In this document: piece by piece, positions 11,862-23,085 of the stretch
Layout of the letters: every line of letters starts with the position of its first letter
How positions within the stretch are numbered: the stretch's first letter is position 1
NCBI GenBank assembly: GCA_031771865.1
Contig: JASISA010000010.1
Span: 1,302,001 to 1,366,000, forward strand
Length of the DNA stretch: 64,000 bases
Reading direction: 5' to 3'
DNA from: Nothophaeocryptopus gaeumannii
Lineage: Eukaryota; Ascomycota; Dothideomycetes; Mycosphaerellales; Mycosphaerellaceae
The notes under the pieces: generated by a model
Seen by the model: the letters and a program-made list of their open reading frames with translations, nothing else
Database searches by the model: none
What the model was told of the DNA's origin: nothing
Translations under genes and position numbers: made by a program

Positions 11862-12429
11862 GATGCTTGTGGAGGCCTTGGCGAGATGCCAGCGCGTCCC
11901 GCGAACACCAATACCAACGAGACGATCTTCTTTGGAATACGCGGCCAAGATTACCACAACCTTGGACGCATCCATTGCTGAGGAGCATCACACACGTTGC
12001 CAGTCCTCTCCTTGCCCTTCAGCTACGAGCATAATGCTGAATGCGGAGTGTCCAGCTCGACAAGCATAGGCGAAATCGACAAAAGCGCAGTGACAAACCG
12101 CCACTTGATGACCCCAATTCACGTGACGCTCTTGCCTGCATGAAACTGCGCAAAATACCGAGAGACCAAACGCGTTGCGCTTTCGGGCGCGAAAAGCGTT
12201 GGACCGAAGATGGCGCGTGATTCAGAGACACATGGTTTCGCGTCACGTGATCGAATGCGAATCCATCGACCGCGACCTTCAGCTTCGTGGTTATCACTCA
12301 ATATCTATACCTATTGCATCAAATAAGAGTAGCTCTACGGCAATCGCATTTTCGGAACGCTTCGGTGCTTGCAGCATCCCTGTCAGGAAAACCAGAAAGA
12401 GAAAATCTGACATGGAGTGAGCCGCTCTC
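11862..12429. other. Intergenic between the two BTB loci
   Basis: About 570 bp with no supported gene. It presumably contains the 3' end of the first BTB gene and the promoter of the second. Confidence 0.45.
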
Positions 12430-13608
12430 ATGTTCCTCGTAGCAGACCTCCCTGACATCTCGACAGCTGTGATCATATTGTTATACTACGAATTGGAAGA
12501 AGACTACGAAAGACATGCGTACCCTGACATTCTCTGCCAAAAGTCGAAGCTCTTTCAGCGGAAGCTGTGAAGCCAGGATAGTCAAACCCCAAGGCTTCCA
12601 CCTCCGGAGCCGAATGCCGACCTTTTCAGCATCTACGTCAAATGGCTCAATGGCAAGCCCTTACCGAGACCGACCTGGTTTCACGGCAGGGTCCATGGCT
12701 ACATGTGCAATCATGGAGCAGCAGACGTGACACAAGGTACTAGGATCTGTTGGTTGACTCTGCTGGACCTCTACCATCTGGGCTCGACTCTCGAGGACGA
12801 CATGTTCATGGACGCTGCTCTGGAAATCAGCCGTGAAAGCGCCCTGGATCGATCTTTGGATAGTGTTAATCTTCACGAATACTTCAAGACGGACCTTCAT
12901 CTGCTGGTCAAGCAGGTATATCAAGGCAAAAGGCAGCGAATGAGTTGGCTGCAGAAAGTGCTGTCAGCGACATGCGCCAATGCGTCTCCGCGAGAGATTG
13001 TCGAGATCTTTACAGGCAATATACCCAAGTCTTTCAGAGACGACCTGTGCGCTGCGGTTCCGCGAGGCAAGTCCAGCCCTGTACGAGCGCCCTGGGGTAC
13101 GCTATCGAATCCCGTACAGACCGATTCTGCACCCTCGCCTTGCAAGTCTCCGAAGAAGGCTTGTGGCACTCCATCAGATCCCGTATACATCGTCCCTGCA
13201 CCTTCAATGCCCAGAACAGCTACGAAGCCTCGTGGCACCTGCTCAAACACCATCTCACTTGGTTACGGACCTTCAAAGTTGCGAACACCCACAAAGCCTT
13301 GGCGAACGAGCCTACTGCCCAAGTACTCAGCTGAAAGCTCTGAGCCATCATCTCAGTATAGTCAGAAACGGCAACACGAGGACGGGGGTAGATTAGTCGG
13401 TGGGCATAGGACGTGGGAAGGAAGGGGAAGAGAAGCGGCGAAGAGCGTTGGAGGTCTAGAGGCAGCGCTTCAGCGATACAGCCAGGAGTACATACCCAGG
13501 AGTGTGCTGGTGAGCAGCATGCATCCATTGGATCTTTCAACCACGCTGCAGCTTTTCACTTTGAGATCGTCATGGGCCGTTCAAATACCCCCTCATACTG
13601 TCTTGTGA
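12430..13608 (+). pseudogene. Second BTB/POZ-like gene with in-frame TGA
   Basis: Seen: the frame starting at ATG 12430 (MFLVADLPDIST) runs through a degenerate BTB core (DILCQKSKLFQRKL), meets TGA at 12568-12570, then continues in the same frame with typical BTB text (PPEPNADLFSIYVKWLNGK, then WLTLLDLYHLGSTLEDD) to a stop at 13606-13608. The C-terminal third is a Pro/Ser-rich tail with repeated GT-SDPV-like segments. It shares the MFL start and the LLCQK-like core with the neighbouring BTB gene, so the two are probably tandem paralogues. No GT-AG intron could remove the stop without breaking the frame. A shorter functional protein from a downstream ATG (12703) cannot be excluded, but it would lack the N-terminal half of the domain. 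Confidence 0.65.
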
Positions 13609-14197
13609 CACTTTCAATCATTCTCAACTTACACATCGAAAACAACCCTTCCTACCCTTGGAATAAGGAACGCATCGTCGGGTCTCGCCCTCTGTGCGGT
13701 CTCCTGGATAACCCAGTGTCTCGCGATATTCGTGTCCGCTTGTATTGTCGCCATGTTGAGTGCCCCATGGCGGCATGTGCGGGAGATCTATGTTCGAATC
13801 ATGGCGAGATCGATATGCCTCTTCTTTCGCGCTTCCGGATGCCTTTTGCTGGCATGTGACGAGTTGGGTCCGGGAGGAATCAGGATGCCTAGACGCTTGG
13901 GAGATGGAGCCTTCCAAGAGCTGTTAGTCATAAGCGAAGCATTGTGGAGAAGGAGAGAAGCTGCGTGAGCGCGACACATAGCAGTGGAGAAAGACATGGA
14001 GAATGTGGGTATATGAGGCGATATTCACCGAAGACATCGCGAGAACATTGCCAACATGTTCCATTTTCATAATTTCAAGGTCTGCGCAATAGTGGGTATC
14101 TCAAGAACCAATCGTAAGGTAGCCACCTCCTGAACACCGTCTCATGCATCATGCCATCTCATCATTTCGGGCGCAAGCCCCTACCGGTCCCAGCTTC
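13609..14197. other. Intergenic, no supported gene
   Basis: About 590 bp between the second BTB locus and the 3' end of the minus-strand Vps71 gene. Only short overlapping open frames with no recognisable content are present. Confidence 0.5.
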
Positions 14198-15067
14198 CTA
14201 AGCATAGAACTTGAGACACTTGTGCTCATCATGCGCATCCTTGCAAAGGACACTGCACGTCATGTTCCCGCACTTCATACATTTGACTCTTCCCCAGTAG
14301 CCACATATTTCGCAGAACTTGCGTGGTGGAGGGGCGCCTGGAGGTGGAGGGCCGGCGCGGGCTTGGTTGTATGTGAGAGGCGCTGCGTTGAGAAGAGCCT
14401 CCATCTCGGCTTGGGAGGGGAGAGGTGCGATGGGATCGGTCTCGTCGAGGTCGTTGTCGATGTCCATTTCGTCGTTGAGGGTCGGTATGGTTTGGGCTTG
14501 GAGAGCTGGCGTTGCTGCTGATGTAGCTGGGCTGCTGCTTAGACTGCTTTCTTCTCGGAGGAGTTGTGAGGGCTTTCGTCTGGCGATGGGTGTTTTGCTT
14601 GCTCTTTGGGGCTCCTTAGGCGCGGCGGTCTCCACCTCACCATCTCGTCGTCCTGTCCTTGCAATTTCGGCTTCCTCGTCGTCGAGGTAGTGCGCAAACG
14701 TCTTCCCACTGGCCAGAATCTTCTTGGTGTTTGGTGTCTTGCCTGCCCTCACTGCACCTCCGCCAGCGCCCGTCTCCCTCTTGGGCGCAGGAATGGCTAC
14801 CGCATCTTTGGGCACACCATCGTTATTGAGCTCTTTTATCTTCCTCTCGACGTCCCTCTGCTGCCTCGCACTCAGCGCCTCCTTCTGGCTCTCACTCTGT
14901 GTTGCGGCATTCCTCGCTCGTTTCCGGTTCGTCGTCCCCCAGTGCTTGCTCGGGTCCTCCGAAGGACCACTAACAGCCACCCATGCGAAACCAGGCGCCT
15001 GCCTCTGTTGCGCGGTGGGCAGCTCCTCGATATGCGGCGTGCGAAACCTCAGCGCTCCAGTCGCCAT
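14198..15067 (-). CDS. vps71: HIT-type zinc-finger protein, SWR1 complex subunit Vps71/Swc6
   Basis: A single-exon 289-residue protein. Seen: a long disordered, charged N-terminal region, then a C-terminal HIT zinc finger at residues 249-285 (FCEICGYWGRVKCMKCGNMTC ... CKDAHDEHKC) with all eight Cys/His ligands. The GYWG-x-x-KCMKCG spacing is characteristic of Vps71/ZNHIT1 rather than of other HIT-finger proteins. Known: Vps71 with Arp6 contacts the nucleosome in the SWR1 remodeller, which exchanges H2A for H2A.Z in the nucleus. The start ATG (MATGALRFRTPHIEELP) fits conserved homologues. It is divergent from the acyl-protein thioesterase gene across about 720 bp. Confidence 0.85.
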   Translation of the reverse strand: MATGALRFRTPHIEELPTAQQRQAPGFAWVAVSGPSEDPSKHWGTTNRKRARNAATQSESQKEALSARQQRDVERKIKELNNDGVPKDAVAIPAPKRETGAGGGAVRAGKTPNTKKILASGKTFAHYLDDEEAEIARTGRRDGEVETAAPKEPQRASKTPIARRKPSQLLREESSLSSSPATSAATPALQAQTIPTLNDEMDIDNDLDETDPIAPLPSQAEMEALLNAAPLTYNQARAGPPPPGAPPPRKFCEICGYWGRVKCMKCGNMTCSVLCKDAHDEHKCLKFYA

Positions 15068-15791
15068 GACCTTCCGTCTTCTTTTCGTGCTCGTCCCAGC
15101 TCTGCCACCAGGATAGCCTCAACTCCGGACGGCAATTGATGCAAGCACTCGCAATGAGCCTTTTTACAAGGTTTTCCACAGTTAAAACGTCACTCCTCAA
15201 GCAAGGAAAGGACTACCGAATAAATCGCGAAACATGTGAAAGCAAGAAGCCGCAATCCAGCGAACGAGCAGGTGAAGAGGGTTTCAACATCCCCGACGGC
15301 CCTCGCCGCACGGGACCCTTGACCTGTTCCGTCTTATGAGACGTCACCCGATGTGCGCTGCACGCTGCACGTTACCGACTCCATCCGAGGTCAAGCTCCG
15401 CTAGACCGCTGCTTCATTATCGTGGAACTGGGGACGAGGGGACCTTTTTGGTGGGGCACTAGAGTCAGCGACGTACTGGAAGGAGGCGGGAGTTCTAGAG
15501 TCCAGCCAGTGTCATTGCTGAGGTACCACCGAGGAGGAGGCGACGAGGGATGCTTGACACGGTACTTGAGGTAAATATGGTTCTCTTATTCCCTCGTCTT
15601 TCACTTTTCTTACTACTATTCCTGTTACTTGAGCGTGGTATAGCTAGCCTTTTTGTTGGAGCACACGAGCATTTGTTTCTACATACCCCTCCCTCTACCA
15701 CCATACCGGTTGATACTCCGAAGCAAGAAGCAAAGAACAAACACCTACTCCAGTCTCGGAACACATCCTCCTGGAGCCTTGTAGCCAAAAT
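15068..15791. promoter_or_regulatory. Divergent intergenic region, vps71 and APT1
   Basis: A 724-bp region between divergent starts. A TTTTCTTACTACTATT pyrimidine-rich stretch lies near 15605 and an (A/C)-rich leader precedes the thioesterase ATG. No further gene was found. Confidence 0.4.
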
Positions 15792-16745
15792 ATGAGCGCG
15801 GCAACCCTCTCATCCCGAACAACCCACACCTCCGGCCTCACCTTCCCAACCGTCGACAAAATGGACGACTCCACCACGACTCGTCCTCGCCGCATGACCC
15901 TCCCTACAACCCCCAACCGCGAAGACCCAATCTACAAACCCGCAGAGAAACCCTGCTCGATGCCTTCCCATAACGCGGCGTTCATCCTCATTCATGGGTT
16001 GGGCGACTCAGCCGAAGGGTTAGAAGGTAAGCGCGCCCCTCCCCAAGACCTGTCCGAAGCAGCCAGCGGATGGGCTGGGTAGGAGTAAACCACTAATACC
16101 GTATTTGATACAGCGGTCGCGGACCAATTCCAACAAAACCACAAACTCCCCTACCTCCACTGGATCCTCCCCAACGCCATTGAATCGCGCGAAGCGATGA
16201 CAACAGCCTGGTACACCCCCAACTCGTTTTCTGCTTTCCCACCCGATCGACCCGAACTCGCACCCGAAGAAGACGAACAGGGAATGCTGAACACCGTCAA
16301 ATATATCGAATCCCTCATCGATGCTTGCGTGAATAAAGGAATACCACCAAACCGAATCATTCTCGGCGGTTTCTCCCAGGGTTGTGCAATGTCTCTCTTG
16401 ACGGATTTGATCTCCCCCAAATACTCCGGCCGACTCGGCGGCATAATCGGTCTAATGGGCTATCTCCCTTTCGCCGCAGGTCGAAAACTAGAAGATCTTC
16501 GCGCCAAAGCCGGCCTACCCCCGATCCACGGGAATGTGCCGGTGTATCTTGCACGAGGACAGAAAGATCAGATGATTCCTGGACGGGTTTGGAAACAGAC
16601 ATTGGGGAGGATGGAGGAGCTGGGTGTGCATAAGGATGATATGGAAGTTCATGAGTATGAAGGGTTGGGACATAGTTTGAGTGGACCGGTGTTGAGGAAT
16701 GTGTGTAATTTCATTGAGAGGTATGTGCCGGGGTTGGAGGATTAG
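15792..16745 (+). CDS. Acyl-protein thioesterase 1
   Basis: Model join(15792-16026, 16114-16745), 288 aa. The 87-nt intron has a GTAAGC donor and ATACAG acceptor and joins ...AEGLE to AVADQFQQNHKLPYLHW without a frame break. Seen: an alpha/beta-hydrolase with the FILIHGLGDS oxyanion strand, the nucleophile elbow GGFSQG (Ser166), Asp230 in GQKDQM and His265 in GLGHSL, so the triad is complete. Known: APT1 removes palmitoyl and other S-acyl groups from cytosolic and membrane-associated proteins such as Ras and G-alpha. The N-terminus is about 50 residues longer than usual. In-frame ATGs at 15861 and 15894 are alternatives, and the longer form could carry a targeting extension. A gene-poor stretch and the MAT fragment follow it. 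Confidence 0.92.
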
Positions 16746-17022
16746 AGGTGGGATGAGAGCATCTGAGTAGGTTCGGGAAAGGTCGAGATTGACTGCAAGT
16801 TTGCCAAGGACGCGAGCGCATGTTTCGAGAATTTGTCCATATTGTGAGCGTCGCATTTATAGTGCTTGAAATCTCCACATCACCATTCAACTTATCTTCA
16901 GAGAGATCTCGAGGCTCTCTTTGACAGAGACGATCTCTGAGGAGCTCAGCATAACGCACCGCCTCCCGGACGATGGTGGCTCCTGTACCGTCTTCTACTC
17001 CTGGTGGTCCATCACCAGCTTC

Positions 17023-17530
17023 TCAGAGACTCTGAGCTGAACTGAAGGCGCGGACGAGCATCGGCATCTTTTCCTGGTCGCCATCCACTGGCGGGAGCAC
17101 GACCCAACCCATCAGCTGCAGGTACTCGTCTGGCGGAATGACGCCGATGAGTGGTGCGCAGATGGCGAAGAACTCGTCAAGCAGAGCAACCTGCATCCTC
17201 ACATGAGAGCGGCCAAGGCCGACATCAAAGTATCCCTAGCTCATATGCGCATCTTCGTCAAGCGGAGCGTCTTTCTTCTCGCGACAACCGCGCACGATGC
17301 TGTATGCCTTGACGAGGATAGCCCACTCGGTCTTTGGGTCTGGAAGGGATCTGTCTGCCAGAGGAACGTCATGGTCTTGGAGATCGATTTCTGAGTGTAA
17401 GATGCGAGCAGTCGGTTGTAGAACTTGCGGAACGCCATTCAGGAGTTGAGCGGTCGCTTTGTCTTCAGCTTGTTGAAGGCCGCTGCAGTCGTTTCCTGCC
17501 TCGCTTCACCGTTTGCAAGTCGTCGGCGTA
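17023..17530 (-). pseudogene. Degenerate MAT1-1-1 alpha-box (mating-type) fragment
   Basis: Seen on the minus strand: AFNKLKTKRPLNS, then TGA (17441-17439), then MAFRKFYNRLLASYTQKSIS and TMTFLWQTDPFQT. A frameshift near 17335 follows, then KTEWAILVKAYSIVR, a TAG (17238-17236), and LLDEFFAICAPLIGVIPPDE...LMGWVVLPP, with a final stop at 17025-17023. The RPLNS(W)-MAFR-x-FY, TFLWQ-DPF and K-WAILVKAYSIVR elements are the hallmarks of the MATalpha_HMG domain. The invariant Trp after RPLNS is the TGA position. Known: MAT1-1-1 is the alpha-idiomorph transcription factor that sets mating identity. No start or N-terminal region is visible, so this is a 5'-truncated fragment. It lies immediately downstream of the ICT1-like gene, away from usual MAT flanks such as APN2 or SLA2. 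Function is very unlikely. Confidence 0.85.
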
Positions 17531-17539
17531 TGCAAGCCC

Positions 17540-18185
17540 TCAATCGTCGCCTCTGCCACCTCCCCGTCGCGCGCTCTTCTTCTTGCTCTGATATTCCTTC
17601 ATCTTGCGTCTTCCAGCCGCCTCAGCTTTCTGAAGCGCCTCCACACGCTTCGACTGCTCTTGACTCGTTTCGCCGGGGACAGTTTCGCGTCCAGCCCGAA
17701 CGATGAGTTCGTTCAGTTTGCGGAAGCAGGCATTGACATTGTCATTCTGCTTGCGGGAGTCGTCGGCTTGGATGACAAGATCGTTTGACTTGGATGCGCG
17801 GTATCGGCTGGTCTGGATCGGTCCATGCATCACTCTGGGCACCCTTTGCAGCAGTGAAGACATGGGTATACGCAGTGTGGCTTTGGAAGACACCCTGTCA
17901 TGGTCGACGTTAGCTGCACGTGCGCCTGACTAGTGGTGCAGGTTCTGCTCACTTATTGACGTTCTGGCCGCCTGGTCCTGAGGAACGCGAGAAGCTCACT
18001 TCGCAGATGTCGCGTGGTATGGTATCCGGGTCAAGCTTCGCCAGCCATTGGCGGGCTGCTTGGGGGTCTGCTTCATCAGCATCGGAGCCGCCATGCTTGG
18101 CAGCATATCGCCTGGTCAAGGCAGTCCGTGGGAGGGCATAAGAAGTGGTGAGATCGAGCAAAGCCCTGAGGCGAACTTGAAGCAT
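17540..18185 (-). CDS. Mitochondrial GGQ-domain peptidyl-tRNA hydrolase (ICT1/Pth4-like)
   Basis: Model complement join(17540-17894, 17953-18185), about 195 aa. The 58-nt intron has a GTGAGC donor and GACAG acceptor and joins GGQNVNK to VSSKATLR. Seen: an Arg-rich N-terminus without acidic residues (MLQVRLRALLDLTTSYALPR) typical of a mitochondrial presequence, the RF-1 catalytic signature SGPGGQNVNK (Gln74), and a Lys/Arg-rich tail (EYQSKKKSARRGGGRG). Known: such codon-independent factors hydrolyse peptidyl-tRNA on stalled mitoribosomes; the basic tail docks in the mRNA channel. The open frame extends to 18371, but M63 of that frame (18185) gives the best presequence; 18224 is an alternative. 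The MAT fragment follows within about 10 bp on the same strand. Confidence 0.88.
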
Positions 18186-18973
18186 CACCAACGACAGTGC
18201 ATCTGTGAAGAAGAAAAGCAGCATGTGACGAGCTGAAGATCGTTCCTGACGACTGGGTTCGTTGACCAGATGGGGGCAAGCGCGAGCTGCGCGACCACGC
18301 ATTGAGCAATTGCGACTAGCCACTGCCGAGACCAGCATTTTCACCTTCCAGTTTTCTGGTCGCTGTCGCACCTGTCATCACTACGTTATCGTCTGCAAAC
18401 TCCCCTCATCAGCTTGCATCCCACATCGCCATTCTCCGGCGTGTCTTCAGCATCAGCGCGTTGGCCACCGCAGGACCCTCAAGCCATCTCCCTTGTACGC
18501 ACGCGACGTCACCTCAGCAGCAAGCGAACAGCTCCACCCGACATCCACCAACCGCTGCAACCGCCACAACTACCACACTCCGAGTACAGTACATACACCC
18601 GACCGCCAGCAGCACCACGGCCAGGGTCAATACCCGACAGCTACCTCACTCTGGACCTGCTCTGCTCTTTGCTCGCGATTCTGCTTGTTCCTCGTCAATT
18701 CGCTGTCGCGTCCGCGGCCCCAGCAGACCGGCGCGTTTGCCGGTGATTGTCACTCTGTCTCACTCGCAACCTGCCACTCCGTACCGTACGCCTGCTCATC
18801 GCGAAGTCCATTCATCTGTATCCTGAGTCCAGCCCTCTCATCCACCCATCTACCTTGACATCACGCCTTGATCTGGTCACCTCGCCCGTCGCCATGCTCT
18901 GACTATGAAGTGCCCTTCCAGCCAGACCATTATCCCTGCCACTGCCGCGCTGGTTATGCGCATCTGATCACCG
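18186..18973 (+). promoter_or_regulatory. Long C/T-rich leader or promoter of the Nab3-like gene
   Basis: About 790 bp between divergent genes. From about 18400 to 18970 the plus strand is strikingly rich in C, CA and CT (for example CACCCGACCGCCAGCAGC). This is typical of a long fungal 5' UTR or promoter pyrimidine tract upstream of an RNA-processing gene. No protein-coding exon is supported. Confidence 0.4.
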
Positions 18974-21567
18974 ATGAACAACTACGAGAGTGGCCACTCA
19001 GAACCACCAGAACCGCCCGAGGAAGCATACCTGACTGCCGAACCCACCATTCTCTCCCCAGCATCGCCAAAGCCTCTACACTTTCCTCAGCCCACCAACA
19101 TCCCTGTCCTAGACAAGATGATGGATGTAGGCTTCAATCAGACCGAAATGCATATGGACGAGGCGCGCGACACGACTTTACGTCCTGGGGCATGGCGCGA
19201 TCCAAACGAGCCCGCCGACGATTCGAATCATCAACCCTCGCCGTTTTCCACGGGAGGCGACGCGACAGAGTCGAAGCCAGTCGAGAGCACCGAGCAAAGC
19301 GCTCCTGATCAGACGGCCTCCGCAGCACATAGCAACGAGACATTTCCCAATGGACATGATGCACAACCCGTTTCGATTTCCAGTGGCATCTCTTATGAAT
19401 CGAACTCTCAAGCCCATGCCGACGTGTCCAGCGCCACTTCTGCCCTCGAAGCCGCAGCATCCTCAACAGACCCTGCCATCGCCGCCACAGAGCCTGCGCA
19501 GTCTGAATATGCCACCCAAGCCCAGTCAAATGAGGTCAACCCAGACCAGTCACAGTCTCAGACCACGCCAATCCCAGGCGCAGTAAATGTCCAAGCCCTT
19601 CTGGACACCTTGCAGGCACCTGCCGCCAATAGTGCTCCAGCCTTTGACGGCATGACAGTCGCCATTACGCATTCTTCTGATGAAACTCAATTCCAGCCGC
19701 CTGCCTCAGGCACGGACAATGCGCTTTCTCCTGTATCAGGTCTTGGTGCTTCGTCTAATGGACTCCCACCTCGTCCTCCACCCCAAGAGCAACCGCTCAT
19801 CAATGCGAACTACGTACACTCGCAACACATTCGCGACTATCATCCACATGCTGTCAACCCAGCGCTTCAGACTCCCAATGCTCGACCGAACAGCTCAGGA
19901 AATGCGGCCGATCCACACTCCACACACTACGTGCCGCCAGTTGGTGGAACACCGCAAGCAGGTGGGGCGAATGTCTACCAGCCGCAACAATCGCCAACTG
20001 CGGCATCGCCAACCACCGCCCAGACACCATACGGCCAGCAATTCCCAAGCACAGGTACGCCGTTGGAGAGTCGAAGAGAAGCACGTGTTGCGGCTGGTCA
20101 GATACCAACGCAAGAGGATACGCCGTGGACATCAGACATTCAGGCCAAGTACGACCACTTCATGGAAGAGGAGCGAAGCTATGTGAATGAGGCAAAGTGG
20201 GACCAATTTCCGCATGGGTCTCGTCTTTTCATTGGTAAGTCTTACTTCTGGCAAATGAAATAAGCGCTTACTGACATGCAACAGGTAATCTCTCCAGTGA
20301 AAAGGTCACTAAGCGCGACATTTTCCACGTCTTACACAGCTATGGCGAACTTGCGCAGATCAGCATCAAGCAGGCCTATGGCTTCGTGCAGTTTTTGAGG
20401 ACCGATGATTGCATGCGTGCACTAGACGCTGAGCAGAACCGCCAAATTCGTGACAAGCGCATTCACCTGGAAATCAGCAAGCCTCAGAAGCCCTCACGGA
20501 ATCAGCAACAATCGCAGAACCAAGGGCGCCGGTCACGCTCTCCTGTTCATCAGAACAGAAACAGACAAGGCAATGATCGTTATTCAAACGGTGGCGGCCG
20601 AGGACGAGATGGGAGGGACAGTAGAGACTACAGGCCAAACTACAGGAGATCGCCGTCTCCTCGCCGTGACTATGGCGATCGATATGGCGACCGGGACAGG
20701 TATCGCACTCGCTCGAGGTCTCCTGGCTACAATCGATACCGACAAAACCCAATACGCAATTCTGACGACGACGACTTGGGTCTTCCTCGTCGACGGCCAC
20801 AAGACGTTCCAGACGTGCAGGTCCTCATGCTGGAGGAACTGAACCCTGACTTCGTGAACTGGGTTGAGAAAGGCTTGACATCTCGTGGCGTCCGCGTGGA
20901 AGTTGCACACGCCTCGCCTCGCAGTGAGGAAGCTGTTGTGAGGCGACAGATAGTGGAGGGCGTGCTAGCAGTGTGTAAGTTGAGGCGCTACAATCAGGAC
21001 ACGGCCAAGATTGGCTTGACCATCTTCAAGCGGAGACCTGGCAGTCGTGACGTGTCTTTCGAAGAGTACGACAACCTGGACCCGAACATTGCCGCTGAGC
21101 TGGCACTTCGTGAGAAAAGCTCATCGCAACCTGCCAGCGCTGGACCTTTCGGTAGATACCCTGGCCAATACGGGGCAGCTCCCGCACCGCCCCAACAATA
21201 TGGCTATCAACCACCGACACCGTACAGCGCTGCTACTCCTTCGGGCTATGCATCTGGTTATCCTCCTCAGCCACCGGTACCTTACGCTGGAGCACCCCAG
21301 CCAAGCTACCCACCGCAGCCTCCACGAGTCGATCCAAACAATCTCCAGAATCTCCTTTCAACTCTCAACACAGGCACACCGCACGCGCCCAATGGAGCAC
21401 CGTACGGAACACCATCTCAGCCTGGCTATCCACCACCAAACCAACATTACCCGCCCGTGCCAGGCTCGGCTCCACCCCAGCAGCCCCCGTCCGCAGCGCC
21501 TGGACAGGCACCACCGAACATGAACATGCAAGATATTCTGGCTCGGCTGGGAAGCTATCGGCAGTAA
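18974..21567 (+). CDS. nab3: Nab3-like RRM protein (Nrd1-Nab3-Sen1 termination pathway)
   Basis: Model join(18974-20234, 20285-21567), 847 aa. The 50-nt intron (GTAAGT ... AACAG) splits the first RRM strand: RLFIG|NLSSEK. Seen: an acidic, Pro/Gln-rich N-terminal half; one RRM at about residues 416-487 (RLFIGNLSSEKVTKRDIF ... QAYGFVQF); an Arg/Ser/Gly-rich linker; a conserved C-terminal segment near 592-690 (DVQVLMLEELNPDFVNWVEKG ...); and a Pro/Gln/Tyr-rich tail. Known: Nab3 binds UCUU-type motifs in nascent RNA and acts with Nrd1 in early termination and exosome targeting in the nucleus. The RRM plus the C-terminal block distinguishes it from generic RRM proteins. The exosome nuclease Rrp6, a functional partner of this pathway, lies 8 kb downstream. 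Confidence 0.85.
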
Positions 21568-22001
21568 GACTCCAGAAATCATTGATGAGCATTTTTTATC
21601 GGGAAATCGGGAGAGCTGTAGGATGATTGATTCAACTCGGAACGGCAATGGTCTCGAAAAGTATGCGAGAGGGATGGGATAGCGAGGCGTTTGTCGCATG
21701 GGATAGCTCAACGCCTGCGAGCCGGCCGAGGGAACACCAGCACATATTGCTGTACATATCTCGGTTTGCCTCATGCTGTATGCTGAGGCTGTGAAATGAA
21801 TTATCATATATATATGTTCCATCATCGCATCCCACGCCCTTTGTCTTGGCGCTCCAAGTGGCGCCAACCTCGGCTTGGATGGCATCAATTCCCGATGACC
21901 AAGTCTTCGCTGTTCAATCTCTCACAACACCACAACTGGATCTCAAAAAGCCCTCTCAAGTACGAGCTTCCCGGGCTTTCGCTTGTGTGATTACACAATA
22001 G
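21568..22001. other. Intergenic, no supported gene
   Basis: A 434-bp region holding the 3' end of the Nab3-like gene and the promoter of the metallo-hydrolase. An AT-rich TATATATATG stretch lies near 21805. Confidence 0.45.
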
Positions 22002-23085
22002 ATGACCTGCACCCTCCGCTCAACCAACCTTCCACTTCGGACATTTCTCGGCCTCTCACTATCTCGACCTCACCAGATCCATTCACACTCTCCAAGCACC
22101 AAGACTACAGCTGGAATCAAAATGGAGCAATTGCCTGAGCTTCCGGCCATTGAGCGCCTGAGTTCGAGAGTCATTCGGATTCTAGGTGGTAATCCGGGCA
22201 AATTCTCATTGCAAGGCACGAACACATATCTCATCGGGACTGGGTCAAGGAGACTACTTCTGGACACTGGGGAGGGACGGCCGGTATGGAAGGAGAGCTT
22301 GGGGAAGGTGTTGAGAGATGAGGGCGTTAGTGTTGAGAAGGTGCTTTTGAGTCACTGGTAGGTGCAGGAAGAATTGTTGTCTCTGCAGGGCTCACTGGGA
22401 CCTTTCGAAAGCATGACAGAAATGGTGTGGAGGATGGTAACTGACAATGTGCAGGCATCACGACCACGTTTCCGGCGTAAAAGACGTCCTAGACGTGCAC
22501 ACCAGCTCAGGCAAGCCCAAACCCGAAATCTTCAAATCCCAAATCTCACCCGGAGAACCCTACGAAGTCAACTTCGAATCCGGACATACCTTCACAACAG
22601 AAGGCGCCACCCTCAAAGCCTTCCATTGCCCCGGCCATACCGTCGATCATATGGCTTTCATCTTGCAGGAGGAAAACGCAATGTTCACAGCCGACAACGT
22701 CCTCGGCCACGGAACAGCCGTCTTTGAAGATCTCTCCGCCTACATGCATTCCCTTGAAACCATGCACCCTTTATTCACCGATCGCGCCTATCCGGGCCAC
22801 GGAGCAGTCATCGAAGACGGACCCGGGAAGATCCAGGAGTATATTGCGCATCGGAAGGCGAGGGAGCAGGAGGCGCTGAAGTTGCTGGGGCAGGAGAGTC
22901 CGGATGGAGGGGAATGGTGGGGAAGTATGGAGATGGTTAGGGTGATTTATGCGAAGTATCCGGAGCATTTGTGGGAGCCGGCGGAGGGGAGTTTATTGCA
23001 TGTTTTGAGGAAGTTGGAGGGGGAGGGGAGGGTTAGGAGGGGTGGGGATGGGAGGTGGAAGGTGGGGGAGAAGGCGGCGTTGTGA
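22002..23085 (+). CDS. LACTB2-like metallo-beta-lactamase-fold hydrolase
   Basis: Model join(22002-22357, 22455-23085), 328 aa. The 97-nt intron (GTAGGT ... GTGCAG) splits the metal site: LLSHW|HHDHVSG. Seen: an N-terminal 40 residues rich in Arg/Ser/Thr and lacking acidic residues (possible mitochondrial leader), the MBL core with HWHHDH, downstream metal ligands in FHCPGHTVDH and TADNVLGHG, the AYPGHG His, and a C-terminal winged-helix region (MVRVIYAKYPEHLWEPAEGS). Known: human LACTB2 is a mitochondrial endoribonuclease. Related fungal proteins act as ACP thioesterases in anthraquinone pathways, but no polyketide synthase is nearby. A shorter cytosolic form from ATG 22122 (MEQLPELPAIE) is possible. 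Confidence 0.87.

Noticed and set aside
22002..23085. Atrochrysone-type ACP thioesterase of a polyketide cluster
   Set aside because: No polyketide synthase or tailoring genes nearby, and the C-terminal winged-helix region and presequence fit LACTB2-type proteins better.
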